In this document: piece by piece, positions 9,308 through 16,130 of the stretch | Layout: every line of letters begins with the position of its first letter | Numbering within the stretch: position 1 is the first letter of the stretch | Source of the DNA: an uncultured Clostridium sp. | GTDB taxonomy: Bacteria; Bacillota_I; Bacilli_A; RF39; UBA660 | Direction of reading: 5' to 3' | Length of the DNA stretch: 32,927 nucleotides | Assembly: GCA_905199855.1 (NCBI GenBank) | Contig: CAJKHY010000010.1 | Coordinates: forward strand, 1-32,927 | Program-made: the position numbers and the translations under genes | The notes under the pieces: model-generated | Database searches by the model: none | Seen by the model: only the letters and a program-made list of their open reading frames with translations | Told to the model about the DNA's origin: nothing

Positions 9308-9919
9308 TTACAAACTTTTTTTACTTTTTTTTATTTTAACGCATTTTACAATATAAAATCCCTTATCTCGTTCTATAACATCTACTTTAAACATAACATT
9401 TAATTTTTTAATTAAAGTTTTAACTCCATGATCTTTCCGCATCACAAAATATAAAATACCATTTTCTTTTAAATAATCATAACTACCAATAATCATTCCT
9501 TCTACTACTTTTTTACCAGCTCTAATAGGAGGATTAGTAATAATATAATCATATTTTTTATTAATATTTGAATAAACATCACTAATAAATATATTAGTAT
9601 TAACTCCATTTAATTTCATATTATATTTAGATAAATTAATACCCCTCTCATTAACATCAACCATATCTACCAAAACATGATTATTCTTACTTTTAATAGT
9701 TATTCCAATTACTCCAATTCCACACCCTAAATCTAAAACATCACCATTCATACCATCAATATCAATATTATTAAGAAGTAACTTAGTTCCATAATCAACC
9801 TTGTCCTTAGAAAAAACACCACTATTGGATAAAAAAGACAAATTAACACCTTGTATTTCACTATGAATAATTTTCTCTTTATCTTTTAAACTATCATCAT
9901 TTATAAAATAATGACTCAT
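9308..9919 (-). CDS. RsmC/YbxB-like class I methyltransferase
   Basis: A 203-residue SAM-dependent methyltransferase of the RsmC (16S rRNA guanine-N2) family. The SAM-binding motif I is DVLDLGCGIGVIGI (DLGCGIG at residues 63-69). The catalytic NPPIRAGK at 129-136 is the family signature for methylating an exocyclic amino group. The start is the ATG at 9919, which has GAAAGGG at good spacing; an in-frame TTG six codons further up (9937) lacks a ribosome binding site. In B. subtilis the orthologous ybxB lies between rplL and rpoB, exactly as here. The exact rRNA target is inferred from the family only. Confidence 0.85.
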   Translation of the reverse strand: MSHYFINDDSLKDKEKIIHSEIQGVNLSFLSNSGVFSKDKVDYGTKLLLNNIDIDGMNGDVLDLGCGIGVIGITIKSKNNHVLVDMVDVNERGINLSKYNMKLNGVNTNIFISDVYSNINKKYDYIITNPPIRAGKKVVEGMIIGSYDYLKENGILYFVMRKDHGVKTLIKKLNVMFKVDVIERDKGFYIVKCVKIKKSKKSL

Positions 9920-10053
9920 AATTATCAGCCCTTTCAATAATTTTTATCATTTTCTTACTTATTTGCTGTTCGCATTTTAGTGCAACAAAATTATTAAAAA
10001 AATATAAATTATCATACTTAAATCAAATAATTTCACTTCATACTTGCAGATTA

Positions 10054-10082
10054 ATCATAACAAACAAGATATTATTTGTCAA
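10054..10082 (-). promoter_or_regulatory. Strong promoter for methyltransferase-rpoB-rpoC
   Basis: Minus strand TTGACA (10082-10077), 17-base spacer, TATGAT (10059-10054). It lies directly downstream of the rplL terminator and starts a new transcript with a leader of about 125 bases before the methyltransferase ATG. That leader can fold an imperfect hairpin at about 9961-9990 (GCA/TGC core with flanking TT/AA and TTTG/CAAA); its role is unknown. Confidence 0.7.
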
Positions 10083-10115
10083 GCAACCTCAAACATTAGT
10101 TTGAATAAACACATT

Positions 10116-10143
10116 AAAAAAATCCACAACTTTGTGGATTTTT
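10116..10143 (-). terminator. Rho-independent terminator after rplL
   Basis: AAAAATCCACAA pairs with TTGTGGATTTTT around a 2-base loop and the minus strand continues into T residues. It begins about 5 bases after the rplL stop and separates rplJL from the rpoB transcript. Confidence 0.85.
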
Positions 10144-10147
10144 CAAA

Positions 10148-10516
10148 CTACTTTAATTCAACAGTAGCGCCAGCTTCTTCAAATTGAGCTTTAATTTTTT
10201 CAGCTTCTTCTTTATCAATGTTTTCTTTAACATTACCACCATTATCGGCGATATCTTTAGCTTCTTTTAAACCTAAACCAGTTAAGTCTCTAACGATTTT
10301 AATAACAGCAATCTTATTAGCTCCAGCAGCAGTTAATACTACATTTACTTTTGATGGACCTTCTTCAGCTTGTGCTTGAGCAGGTGCTGTGGCAACAGCT
10401 ACTGCAGATGGATCTACACCAAATTCCTCCTTCATTGCTTCTACTAATTCGTTAACTTCAAGAATAGTCATTTCTTTTAAACCATTGATAAATTCTTCTT
10501 TACTAAATTTAGCCAT
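10148..10516 (-). CDS. rplL: 50S ribosomal protein L7/L12
   Basis: Stalk protein of the large ribosomal subunit, 122 residues, normal length. The N-terminal dimerisation domain (about residues 1-33, with LTILEVNELV-type sequence) is followed by the Ala/Gln/Glu-rich flexible hinge (AVATAPAQAQAEE, about 38-52) and the factor-binding C-terminal domain with the conserved KIAVIKIVRDLTGLGLKEAK. L7/L12 dimers bind L10 and recruit translation GTPases. The ribosome binding site is AAGGAGG. It is co-transcribed with rplJ (38-base gap) and followed by a terminator. Confidence 0.97.
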   Translation of the reverse strand: MAKFSKEEFINGLKEMTILEVNELVEAMKEEFGVDPSAVAVATAPAQAQAEEGPSKVNVVLTAAGANKIAVIKIVRDLTGLGLKEAKDIADNGGNVKENIDKEEAEKIKAQFEEAGATVELK

Positions 10517-10554
10517 TTTTAAATTCCTCCTTAATTTATTTTTTATTATTTTTC

Positions 10555-11049
10555 TTACTTTTCTTCTAATTTCTTAGAATATAAATCTAGGCATATAGAT
10601 AAATCTTTAACTTTACCCATAAGTCCACATGCAAGCATAGTAAGTAATGTTTGCCTATCAGGTATAGTAGCTAACTTACCTAACTCAGTTGTATCAGTTA
10701 TCTTACCATCAATTAATCCAACTTTTAATTCTAAAGCCTCATGATTCTTAGCAAAATCACTTAATACCTTCACTGGGGCTAAAGCATCAGTTGAAAATGA
10801 TATAGCACTAGGACCTTCAAAATGTGCATGAAGATCAATATTTAAATCATTTAAGGCTCTTTTAGTTAAAGTATTTTTATATACTTTAAATGATGAACCT
10901 GATTCTCTTAGTTTTCTTCTTAGCTCAGTAACTTCACTAACAGTCAAACCACGATAATCAAAGACAACAACTGAAGCAGCATTATTAATTCTATCTTTGA
11001 TCTCATTAATAACATTTTGCTTTTGCTCTAAAATCTTTACATTTGCCAT
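10555..11049 (-). CDS. rplJ: 50S ribosomal protein L10
   Basis: Base of the ribosomal stalk, 164 residues. Family features are the N-terminal EIKDRINNAASVVVFDYRG followed by GLTVSEVTELRRKLRESG, and the FEGPSAISFS segment near the middle. The C-terminal helix (about 135-164) is where L7/L12 dimers attach. The start ATG at 11049 follows AAGGAGG. It is preceded by its own promoter and an L10 leader RNA, through which the L10-L12 complex is expected to repress its own synthesis. rplL follows in the same transcript. Confidence 0.97.
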   Translation of the reverse strand: MANVKILEQKQNVINEIKDRINNAASVVVFDYRGLTVSEVTELRRKLRESGSSFKVYKNTLTKRALNDLNIDLHAHFEGPSAISFSTDALAPVKVLSDFAKNHEALELKVGLIDGKITDTTELGKLATIPDRQTLLTMLACGLMGKVKDLSICLDLYSKKLEEK

Positions 11050-11069
11050 AGTATCCTCCTTATATATTT

Positions 11070-11172
11070 AAAATAAGCTTTCCCATACCAAGGAAAGCTT
11101 ATAATTAAAACATAATTAATAAGTTCCTCGGTAGGATTTATCTTTATACCTACTGTCTATGGTACTCGCTTT
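11070..11172 (-). ncRNA. L10 leader (autoregulatory 5' region of rplJ-rplL)
   Basis: The minus-strand leader holds the conserved L10-leader pieces in order: GAGTACCATAGACAGTAGG, then CCTACCGAGGAACTT. The two arms (AGTAGGTA/ATCCTACC) pair. A second hairpin follows (AAGCTTTCC/GGAAAGCTT, 11100-11075) with ATTTT after it, which could act as an attenuator. This matches the known L10 leader family that binds the L10-L12 complex in Gram-positive bacteria. The exact ends are approximate. Confidence 0.75.
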
Positions 11173-11179
11173 TTAATGT

Positions 11180-11208
11180 ATTATATAACACATTTCTTAT
11201 TTTGTAAA
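11180..11208 (-). promoter_or_regulatory. Promoter for rplJ-rplL
   Basis: Minus strand TTTACA (11208-11203), exactly 17 bases, TATAAT (11185-11180). The -35 lies 7 bases beyond the rplA stop and transcription should start just before the L10 leader. Confidence 0.8.
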
Positions 11209-11214
11209 CATTTT

Positions 11215-11907
11215 TTAATTAAATGAATTTACATCAATTTTTATTCCAGGACCCATGGTACTAGAAATAGAAATATTTTTAACATAATTACCTTTTACTG
11301 TTTGAGGTTTAGCTTTTAAGATTACTTCTACAAAAGATCTTAAGTTTTCTGCTAATTTTGCATCATCAAAACTTGCTTTACCAAATATTGCATGTACATT
11401 ACCAAATGTATCAGTACGATATTCAACTTTACCTTTTTTAGTTTCTTCTACTGCTTTTTTAACATCAGTAGTAACTGTTCCAGTCTTAGGATTAGGCATT
11501 AAACCTTTCGGTCCTAAAACCTTACCAATTTTACCTAATGCAGGCATCATATCAGGAGTAGCAATAATAACATCAAAATCAAACCAATTTTCTTTAGCGA
11601 TTTTATCTATCATATCAGTATCTCCTACATATTCAGCTCCAGCACTTACTGCTTCTTTAGCTTTATCAGCCTTAGCAAGAACTAATATTTTCTTACTCTT
11701 ACCAGTTCCATTAGGTAAAACAACAGCACCTCTTAATTGTTGATCAGCTTTTTTTACATCTAAGTTAAGATTCATTGCTACTTCTAAAGTAGAATCAAAC
11801 TTACTATTAGAAGTTTCTTTAACTAATTTAATAGCTTCTTCTAGTGAATATAACTTATTCTTCTCAACTTTTTTAAGGTTTTCAATATGTCTTTTACTTT
11901 TTTTCAT
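11215..11907 (-). CDS. rplA: 50S ribosomal protein L1
   Basis: L1 stalk protein, 230 residues, normal length. The best landmark is the hinge region KVLGPKGLMPNPKTGTV; the N-terminal LEEAIKLVKE and the C-terminal SSTMGPGIKID are also typical. L1 binds 23S rRNA near the E site and, in many bacteria, represses its own mRNA. The start follows AAGGAGG. Immediately upstream lies an L1-binding-site-like element (11921-11953), and a second copy sits before rplK, so both genes are probably under L1 control. rplK is 68 bases upstream in the same transcript. Confidence 0.97.
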   Translation of the reverse strand: MKKSKRHIENLKKVEKNKLYSLEEAIKLVKETSNSKFDSTLEVAMNLNLDVKKADQQLRGAVVLPNGTGKSKKILVLAKADKAKEAVSAGAEYVGDTDMIDKIAKENWFDFDVIIATPDMMPALGKIGKVLGPKGLMPNPKTGTVTTDVKKAVEETKKGKVEYRTDTFGNVHAIFGKASFDDAKLAENLRSFVEVILKAKPQTVKGNYVKNISISSTMGPGIKIDVNSFN

Positions 11908-11920
11908 TTTAATCCTCCTT

Positions 11921-11953
11921 ATGTGGTTATTAGCGGATATTTTCCTTCCACAT
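11921..11953 (-). promoter_or_regulatory. L1 operator-like element before rplA
   Basis: The minus strand has ATGTGG...CCACAT closing a loop with AAGGA/TATCC and the segment GCTAATAACCACAT, directly before the rplA ribosome binding site. It shares GTGG-xAGG...GCTAAT..AACCACAT with the element before rplK, the pattern of Firmicutes L1-binding mRNA sites. A separate hairpin CACATATAGGT/ACCTATGTG (11971-11949) overlaps its 5' arm, so the two folds would compete. Confidence 0.55.
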
Positions 11954-11975
11954 AGGTATTACCTATATGTGAATA

Positions 11976-12398
11976 CTATTTAATTTCGATACCCATATTT
12001 TTAGCGGTACCTTCAATAGACTTCATTGCACTTTCTACATCATAAGCATTTAAATCTGCTAACTTAGTTTCAGCAATTTCTCTTAATTTATCTTGAGTAA
12101 TACTACCTACTTTTTCTTTACTACCCTTAGTAGATCCTTTTTTAATTCCAGCAGCTTTCTTAAGCATAAAAGCAGCAGGTGGAGTCTTAATTACAAAATC
12201 GAAACTTCTATCATCAAAAATAGTAATTTCTACTGGTAAAATATCTCCCATCTTATCTCTAGTAGCATCATTATACTTGGTACAAAACTCTTGTAAATTA
12301 ATACCCGCAGGTCCTAATACTGTTCCAACTGGTGGAGCAGGTGTTGCTTTTCCTGCTGGGATTTGCAATTTAATCTTTTTAACGACTTGTTTTGCCAC
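11976..12398 (-). CDS. rplK: 50S ribosomal protein L11
   Basis: L11 of the GTPase-associated centre, 140 residues. The proline-rich N-terminal motif PAGKATPAPPVGTVLGPAG, the thiostrepton/23S rRNA contact region, is intact, and the C-terminal RNA-binding domain follows (PPAAFMLKKAAGIKKGS). I place the start at the GTG at 12398, giving VAKQVVKKIKLQ as in other L11 proteins; it has AGGAGGTG at ideal distance. An in-frame ATG three codons upstream would bury that ribosome binding site. It is the first gene after the promoter at 12501-12529 and an L1 operator-like leader. Confidence 0.96.
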   Translation of the reverse strand: MAKQVVKKIKLQIPAGKATPAPPVGTVLGPAGINLQEFCTKYNDATRDKMGDILPVEITIFDDRSFDFVIKTPPAAFMLKKAAGIKKGSTKGSKEKVGSITQDKLREIAETKLADLNAYDVESAMKSIEGTAKNMGIEIK

Positions 12399-12426
12399 GA
12401 AAAACACCTCCTATAATAATTTTTCG

Positions 12427-12457
12427 CATGTGGTTCAATTAGCTTCCGCCTCCCACT
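12427..12457 (-). promoter_or_regulatory. L1 operator-like element before rplK
   Basis: The minus strand reads AGTGGGAGG, then GCGGAAGCTAATTG, then AACCACATG just before the rplK ribosome binding site. GTGG pairs with CCAC to close the loop. This is the arrangement of the conserved L1-binding site in Firmicutes rplK leaders. A perfect 7-bp hairpin CTGTATA/TATACAG (12473-12489) lies just upstream in the same leader. Confidence 0.6.
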
Positions 12458-12500
12458 AAAAGTCCCATATATCTGTATATAATATACAGCTGCGTTTAAA

Positions 12501-12529
12501 ATAATAACATATTTTTTTAATTTTAGCAA
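12501..12529 (-). promoter_or_regulatory. Promoter for rplK-rplA
   Basis: Minus strand TTGCTA (12529-12524), 17 bases, TATTAT (12506-12501) with TGT before it (extended -10). It lies between nusG and rplK, giving the ribosomal genes a start independent of secE-nusG. Confidence 0.6.
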
Positions 12530-12544
12530 TAACTTTTCAAATTT

Positions 12545-13099
12545 TTATAAATTTTCTATTTGAGCAAGTTCTACCTCTACTGAAGTTTCTTGACCAAATA
12601 AATCAATTAATACAGTAAGTTTTTGTTCCTTTAAATCTACACTAGCAATTTTACCTATCATATCTTTAAACGGTCCACTTACTATCTTAACCTTATTACC
12701 TTCTTTTAATTCCTTAGTTATATCAATTCTACTCATACCCATATTACCAAGTATCTTATCAACTTCTTGTGGTAATAATGGTATTGGTTTAGCACCCTTA
12801 CCAGACGATCCAATGAAACCAGTTACACCTTGAGTATTTCTAACGATAAACCAGTCATCATCATTCATAATCATCTCAATAAGTACATAACCAGGAAACA
12901 TTTTCTTTACTTTTTCTTTTTTTACGCCATCTTTATATTCAATTTCTTTTTGTTCAGGAACAATAACTCTAAATATACGATCCTGTAACCCCATTGTTTC
13001 AATACGCATCTCAAGTTTTTCTTTTACCTTGTATTCATGACCTGAAACAGTATTAACAACAAACCATTCTTTTTTCTTATTTTCTTTTTCTAATTCCAT
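12545..13099 (-). CDS. nusG: Transcription termination/antitermination factor NusG
   Basis: NusG, 184 residues, binds the RNA polymerase clamp and modulates pausing. The NGN domain begins WFVVNTVSGHEYKVKEKLE and includes MFPGYVLIEM and the NTQGVTGFIGSSGKG segment. The C-terminal KOW domain (about 125-184) has NKVKIVSGPFKDMIGKI. The start ATG at 13099 shares one base with the secE stop (TAATG), so secE and nusG are coupled, the usual bacterial arrangement. The N terminus is slightly longer and very charged (ELEKENKKKEW). Confidence 0.97.
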   Translation of the reverse strand: MELEKENKKKEWFVVNTVSGHEYKVKEKLEMRIETMGLQDRIFRVIVPEQKEIEYKDGVKKEKVKKMFPGYVLIEMIMNDDDWFIVRNTQGVTGFIGSSGKGAKPIPLLPQEVDKILGNMGMSRIDITKELKEGNKVKIVSGPFKDMIGKIASVDLKEQKLTVLIDLFGQETSVEVELAQIENL

Positions 13100-13272
13100 T
13101 ATAAAGTCCTAAGCCATGCCGTAATATAATCAATCGCGTAAAAATATAAACTAAAGAAAACTACAAAACTAATAGTAGCAATAGAAAATTTAACTAAATT
13201 TTTTTTACTTAGCCATCTAACACGACTAATCTCCTTTTTAACACCGCTAAAATATCTAGCTATTTTTTTCAT
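13099..13272 (-). CDS. secE: Preprotein translocase subunit SecE
   Basis: Single-membrane-span subunit of the SecYEG channel, 57 residues, typical of the short Gram-positive form. A basic amphipathic segment with ISRVRWLSKKNLVKF precedes one membrane helix (about residues 28-48). The ATG at 13272 is chosen because GGAGG sits 5 bases upstream; a TTG four codons further up would place that site inside the gene. It is the first gene of the secE-nusG transcript. The small rpmG gene that commonly precedes secE is absent. Confidence 0.93.
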   Translation of the reverse strand: MKKIARYFSGVKKEISRVRWLSKKNLVKFSIATISFVVFFSLYFYAIDYITAWLRTL

Positions 13273-13313
13273 ACTTTCCTCCAAAATAAAAACACTATCT
13301 CGTGTCTAAATAC

Positions 13314-13342
13314 AATATATATTATATTAAACATTTTGTCAA
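13314..13342 (-). promoter_or_regulatory. Promoter for secE-nusG
   Basis: Minus strand consensus TTGACA (13342-13337), 17-base spacer, TATATT (13319-13314), followed by a leader of about 35 bases to the secE ribosome binding site. Confidence 0.75.
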
Positions 13343-13433
13343 GTAGTATTTTTATTTTTTTGCTATTGATCATACTTTATAGCAATTATTTATCAACTAA
13401 AAAATCCATTACTAAACCAATTAAAATATCTTT

Positions 13434-14174
13434 TTAATTATAATCTTCTAAAAAATAATCAACCATTTTTTTATAATTGTCTTGACTATTTAAACAAGTA
13501 TCTATTAAATAACCTTTTTCATTATTTACTTGATATTCCTTAATACCTCTTATATAAAAATCCTTATTTCTATCTTCAATAAAGAAAGGCATTATATCAT
13601 TAACCAAACATTCTCTAAACATAATCATTCTACCAACACGCCCATTTCCATCTTGAAAAGGATGAATTTTTTCAAATCTAACATGAAATTCAATAATATC
13701 TTCAATACTTTTTTTATCAATTTTATCATACCAATTTAATAATTCTTTCATATCCCTAGATACATCACGTGGCAAAGATGTTGTGATATTACCTACAAAA
13801 TTATTTTTCTTTTTATATTCTCCAACATTAAACCACTCTTTTTCACTATCAGTTAAAGTACCATCTTTTAAAATAAAATGAAATTTTTTTATCATATCTT
13901 CAGTTAATTTATCATCAATAGTATCTAACATATATTTAAATAAAGTAAAATGATTCTTAGTTTCAGTAACATCTCTTAAAACAACAATTTTATCACTACT
14001 CGCTAAAATTGTTCCAGTATCATAGATACTAGCAGTTTCATCAGACGTAATTGTAGATCCTTCTATATGATTAGTATTATAAGCAAAATCAATCTGTGTT
14101 TTATGATAAAGATTACCCGATAAACCAATATTTTTTTGTTCAATTAATGCTTTTTTTATTTTACTTATTTCCAT
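13434..14174 (-). CDS. Fic family protein (probable AMPylator)
   Basis: Fic-domain protein, 246 residues. The catalytic loop HPFQDGNGRVGR (residues 171-182) matches HPFx(D/E)GNGRxxR, with His171 as the base that transfers AMP from ATP to a target hydroxyl. An N-terminal inhibitory motif of the (S/T)xxxE(G/N) type is visible as TNHIEG (34-39, Glu38), so it looks like a self-inhibited class II Fic. No partner antitoxin gene is nearby. The start ATG at 14174 follows AGGGGG. It lies downstream of the variable surface protein gene, in the same direction, and may be read through from it. Substrate and biological role cannot be told from sequence. Confidence 0.9.
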   Translation of the reverse strand: MEISKIKKALIEQKNIGLSGNLYHKTQIDFAYNTNHIEGSTITSDETASIYDTGTILASSDKIVVLRDVTETKNHFTLFKYMLDTIDDKLTEDMIKKFHFILKDGTLTDSEKEWFNVGEYKKKNNFVGNITTSLPRDVSRDMKELLNWYDKIDKKSIEDIIEFHVRFEKIHPFQDGNGRVGRMIMFRECLVNDIMPFFIEDRNKDFYIRGIKEYQVNNEKGYLIDTCLNSQDNYKKMVDYFLEDYN

Positions 14175-14211
14175 TTTTTACCCCCTTAATTTGGATAAAA
14201 TAATCCATAAA

Positions 14212-14289
14212 GAATTTAATCATATATAATTAAATTCTCGCCCTTACGGGGCGCTTTACCATAAGTTTTGTGTAACTTTTTAAGTTACA
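14212..14289. repeat. Three hairpins downstream of the variable gene end
   Basis: Three perfect inverted repeats in under 80 bases: GAATTTAAT/ATTAAATTC (14212-14220 with 14229-14237), the GC-rich CGCCC/GGGCG (14239-14253, 5-base loop) and TGTAACTT/AAGTTACA (14271-14289, 3-base loop). The 9-mer TGTGTAACT also occurs twice (about 14269-14277 and 14313-14321). The first hairpin followed by TTTAT on the minus strand could be a weak terminator. A stem-loop just after a DGR variable repeat is known to help target recognition, so the GC-rich one is a candidate for that role. Nothing else is seen in this intergenic stretch. Confidence 0.55.
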
Positions 14290-14328
14290 TTTTTGGCCTT
14301 ATTTAGCAGTATCTGTGTAACTGGTCGC

Positions 14329-16038
14329 TTACGCTCCCGTAGTGGAAAGCACAACACGAAACCCGTCGCAGATGTAGCCTCCACCCACGCCGTAGTAGAA
14401 GCTGAACACACCCGCACTACCAAAATAACCGCTGTTGCCCCCGCGTAGGAACCAAGGTTTAGAAGAACTAACAAAGTTCACGGTGTCACTATACCAACTA
14501 GCTGTCTCGCCTGTTGCATCTCCTAAATGACTTGCTGATACGCTTGTTCCTGAGTATATATCTATATGTTCTGCTGGTACTCCACTTACGGTTAATCCTG
14601 AATCACCTGCTGTTTTATTATAATTTCCCATGACATACTCATGTGCTCCTCCACTCATATCATATACTCCTGTGATATTACCGCTTGTTGATTGTCCTAT
14701 ATTTGTTTTATAACTAGTGCCAGTACCTCCACCAGTAAGATAAGAACTATTATTATTTATAGTAATATCTGTTATTCCTAATCCATAATTACTCTGCTTT
14801 AAATATGCTACTGCTCCCCATTCGATATTTTTCATCATATGGGAATCACTTTGATTTATTCCATTACTTGTTATATAATCTGTTGATCTAAATAATTTCC
14901 CTGTATTATACATATTGGCTACTGTTATATTTCCTAAAGGTGACACTCCTGGTTTTACTCTAGGAGCTGTAGCACTACCAGATACTTCAAACTTTCCTAC
15001 CCATATTCCTTTTAATTCTGTTTTATTACCACTTGCATTTATCATGGTAAATGCTGGATGTGTATACCAACTTCCATTACTTTTGTTTTGACATGTTTCT
15101 TCTCCTGTATCACTAACTTGACATGTTGTTTCATCATTTTGTCTTGAAGTACCATCTACAAACTCTACATCTATTACTTGAGGTAATGTCCCACTAGTAA
15201 AATCTACATTGAATAACTTATATCTATATCTTGGTATCCATACATAATAAGCAAGTATATCATCTTCAGGTATTACTATACCATTATTAGCATTCATATA
15301 TGTATCTCTTTTATCACTTGTAACCATAACAGCATTAGCCCACATCTTATTCTTATAATTATACCAATTATTATCTGTATTATTAGTATCAGCTTTAACC
15401 CAATTAGTTCCATCATATGTTATTGGTATCATTCCTTCTGCTAATACTGGAGCATTAGGACCAACTGTATAAATAGCATTTCCATTTGTCGTTAACTTAC
15501 CATGATAGTGTTTTCCTATTTCTGTATTTGGAGTTCCTTCTTTTAACCATGCTCTAAGTTCATAAGTAACATCTTGTCCTACTCTCAATTCAATGTCACT
15601 TTTAATAACATTATCAGATAAACTACTAAGTGTAACTGGTTCTTCATCATTAAATTTAACCATAATATAATCCGCATTAAGTTGATTATCACTACAACCA
15701 TGTGTTGATGTATAATCAGCATCGATTACTAATTTCAAATCAAATTTATAATCTAAATTACCCTGATTAATTATTTTAAATTTATATGGAGTTGAATTAA
15801 CCCCATCACTATCACTCACAGGTACAGCACCTTCAACACTAATAACTCCGCCTAATCCTTCACTAGTATCATCAAATAATATTTGTAAAAGACCTGTTCT
15901 ATAGTTATTAGCATATTCTGCTTTATCTAATCTTTGAAACATTGCATATGTTCCACCTAATAAAGATATAACAATTAAAGATATGCTAACAGTTATAAAT
16001 AATTTTTTATGTTTACCTAAATAACTCTTTATTTTCAT
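14329..16038 (-). CDS. Surface protein with CLec/FGE-like fold; probable DGR target
   Basis: A 569-residue exported protein. Residues 13-33 form a membrane helix ending GGTYAMF (28-34), the signature of SipW-type signal peptides in TasA/CalY-like proteins. A beta-rich region follows (about 40-190). The rest resembles the formylglycine-enzyme/C-type-lectin fold: YYVWIPRYRYK near residue 265, GAVAYLKQSNYG, YDMSGGAHEYVMGN, and the ending WFLRGGN...GFRVVL. In that fold the end of the protein forms the ligand-binding face. Here that face (residues 536-558) is coded by unusual GC-rich codons that look diversified (see the variable repeat). The start follows AAGGAAAG; the promoter is at 16082-16110. 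Likely role: displayed binding protein, target unknown. No reverse transcriptase is in the window. Confidence 0.8.
   Translation of the reverse strand: MKIKSYLGKHKKLFITVSISLIVISLLGGTYAMFQRLDKAEYANNYRTGLLQILFDDTSEGLGGVISVEGAVPVSDSDGVNSTPYKFKIINQGNLDYKFDLKLVIDADYTSTHGCSDNQLNADYIMVKFNDEEPVTLSSLSDNVIKSDIELRVGQDVTYELRAWLKEGTPNTEIGKHYHGKLTTNGNAIYTVGPNAPVLAEGMIPITYDGTNWVKADTNNTDNNWYNYKNKMWANAVMVTSDKRDTYMNANNGIVIPEDDILAYYVWIPRYRYKLFNVDFTSGTLPQVIDVEFVDGTSRQNDETTCQVSDTGEETCQNKSNGSWYTHPAFTMINASGNKTELKGIWVGKFEVSGSATAPRVKPGVSPLGNITVANMYNTGKLFRSTDYITSNGINQSDSHMMKNIEWGAVAYLKQSNYGLGITDITINNNSSYLTGGGTGTSYKTNIGQSTSGNITGVYDMSGGAHEYVMGNYNKTAGDSGLTVSGVPAEHIDIYSGTSVSASHLGDATGETASWYSDTVNFVSSSKPWFLRGGNSGYFGSAGVFSFYYGVGGGYICDGFRVVLSTTGA
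14347..14454 (-). repeat. Probable DGR variable repeat (VR)
   Basis: This covers codons for W529 to L564. By hand count, 61 of 108 bases are G or C (56%), against roughly a quarter genome-wide. Constant anchors (TGG..CGC GGG GGC AAC; GCG GGT GTG TTC; GGG TTT CGT GTT GTG CTT) alternate with clusters at residues 536-539, 546 and 548-558. Of these 16 codons, 14 end in C or T while the first two bases vary freely (AGC, GGT, TAT, TTT, TAC, GGC, ATC, TGC, GAC). That is the expected result of adenine mutagenesis of AAC/AAT template codons. C-ending codons are otherwise rare in this genome. The VR ends are approximate and the template repeat is not in the window. Confidence 0.65.
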
Positions 16039-16081
16039 ATTTATACACTTTCCTTATCCTATAAATTACTTATTCTCTTTA

Positions 16082-16110
16082 ATTTTATCACAATATTTTT
16101 TTATTGTCTA
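16082..16110 (-). promoter_or_regulatory. Promoter for the surface protein gene
   Basis: Minus strand TAGACA (16110-16105), 17 bases, TAAAAT (16087-16082) with TGA directly before it. It is divergent from, and about 20 bases away from, the rplI promoter. Confidence 0.65.
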
Positions 16111-16130
16111 TATATTTTTCTAAAAATAAA

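Noticed and set aside
13360..13385. 7-bp inverted repeat TTGCTAT/ATAGCAA as a terminator after fic
   Set aside because: On the minus strand it is followed by A residues, not T, so it does not fit a rho-independent terminator for fic.
14353..14474. Open frame antisense or out of frame in the GC-rich end of the surface gene (about 64 codons)
   Set aside because: GC-rich DNA simply has fewer stop codons; the main frame carries the recognisable GFRVVL ending and CLec-like motifs.
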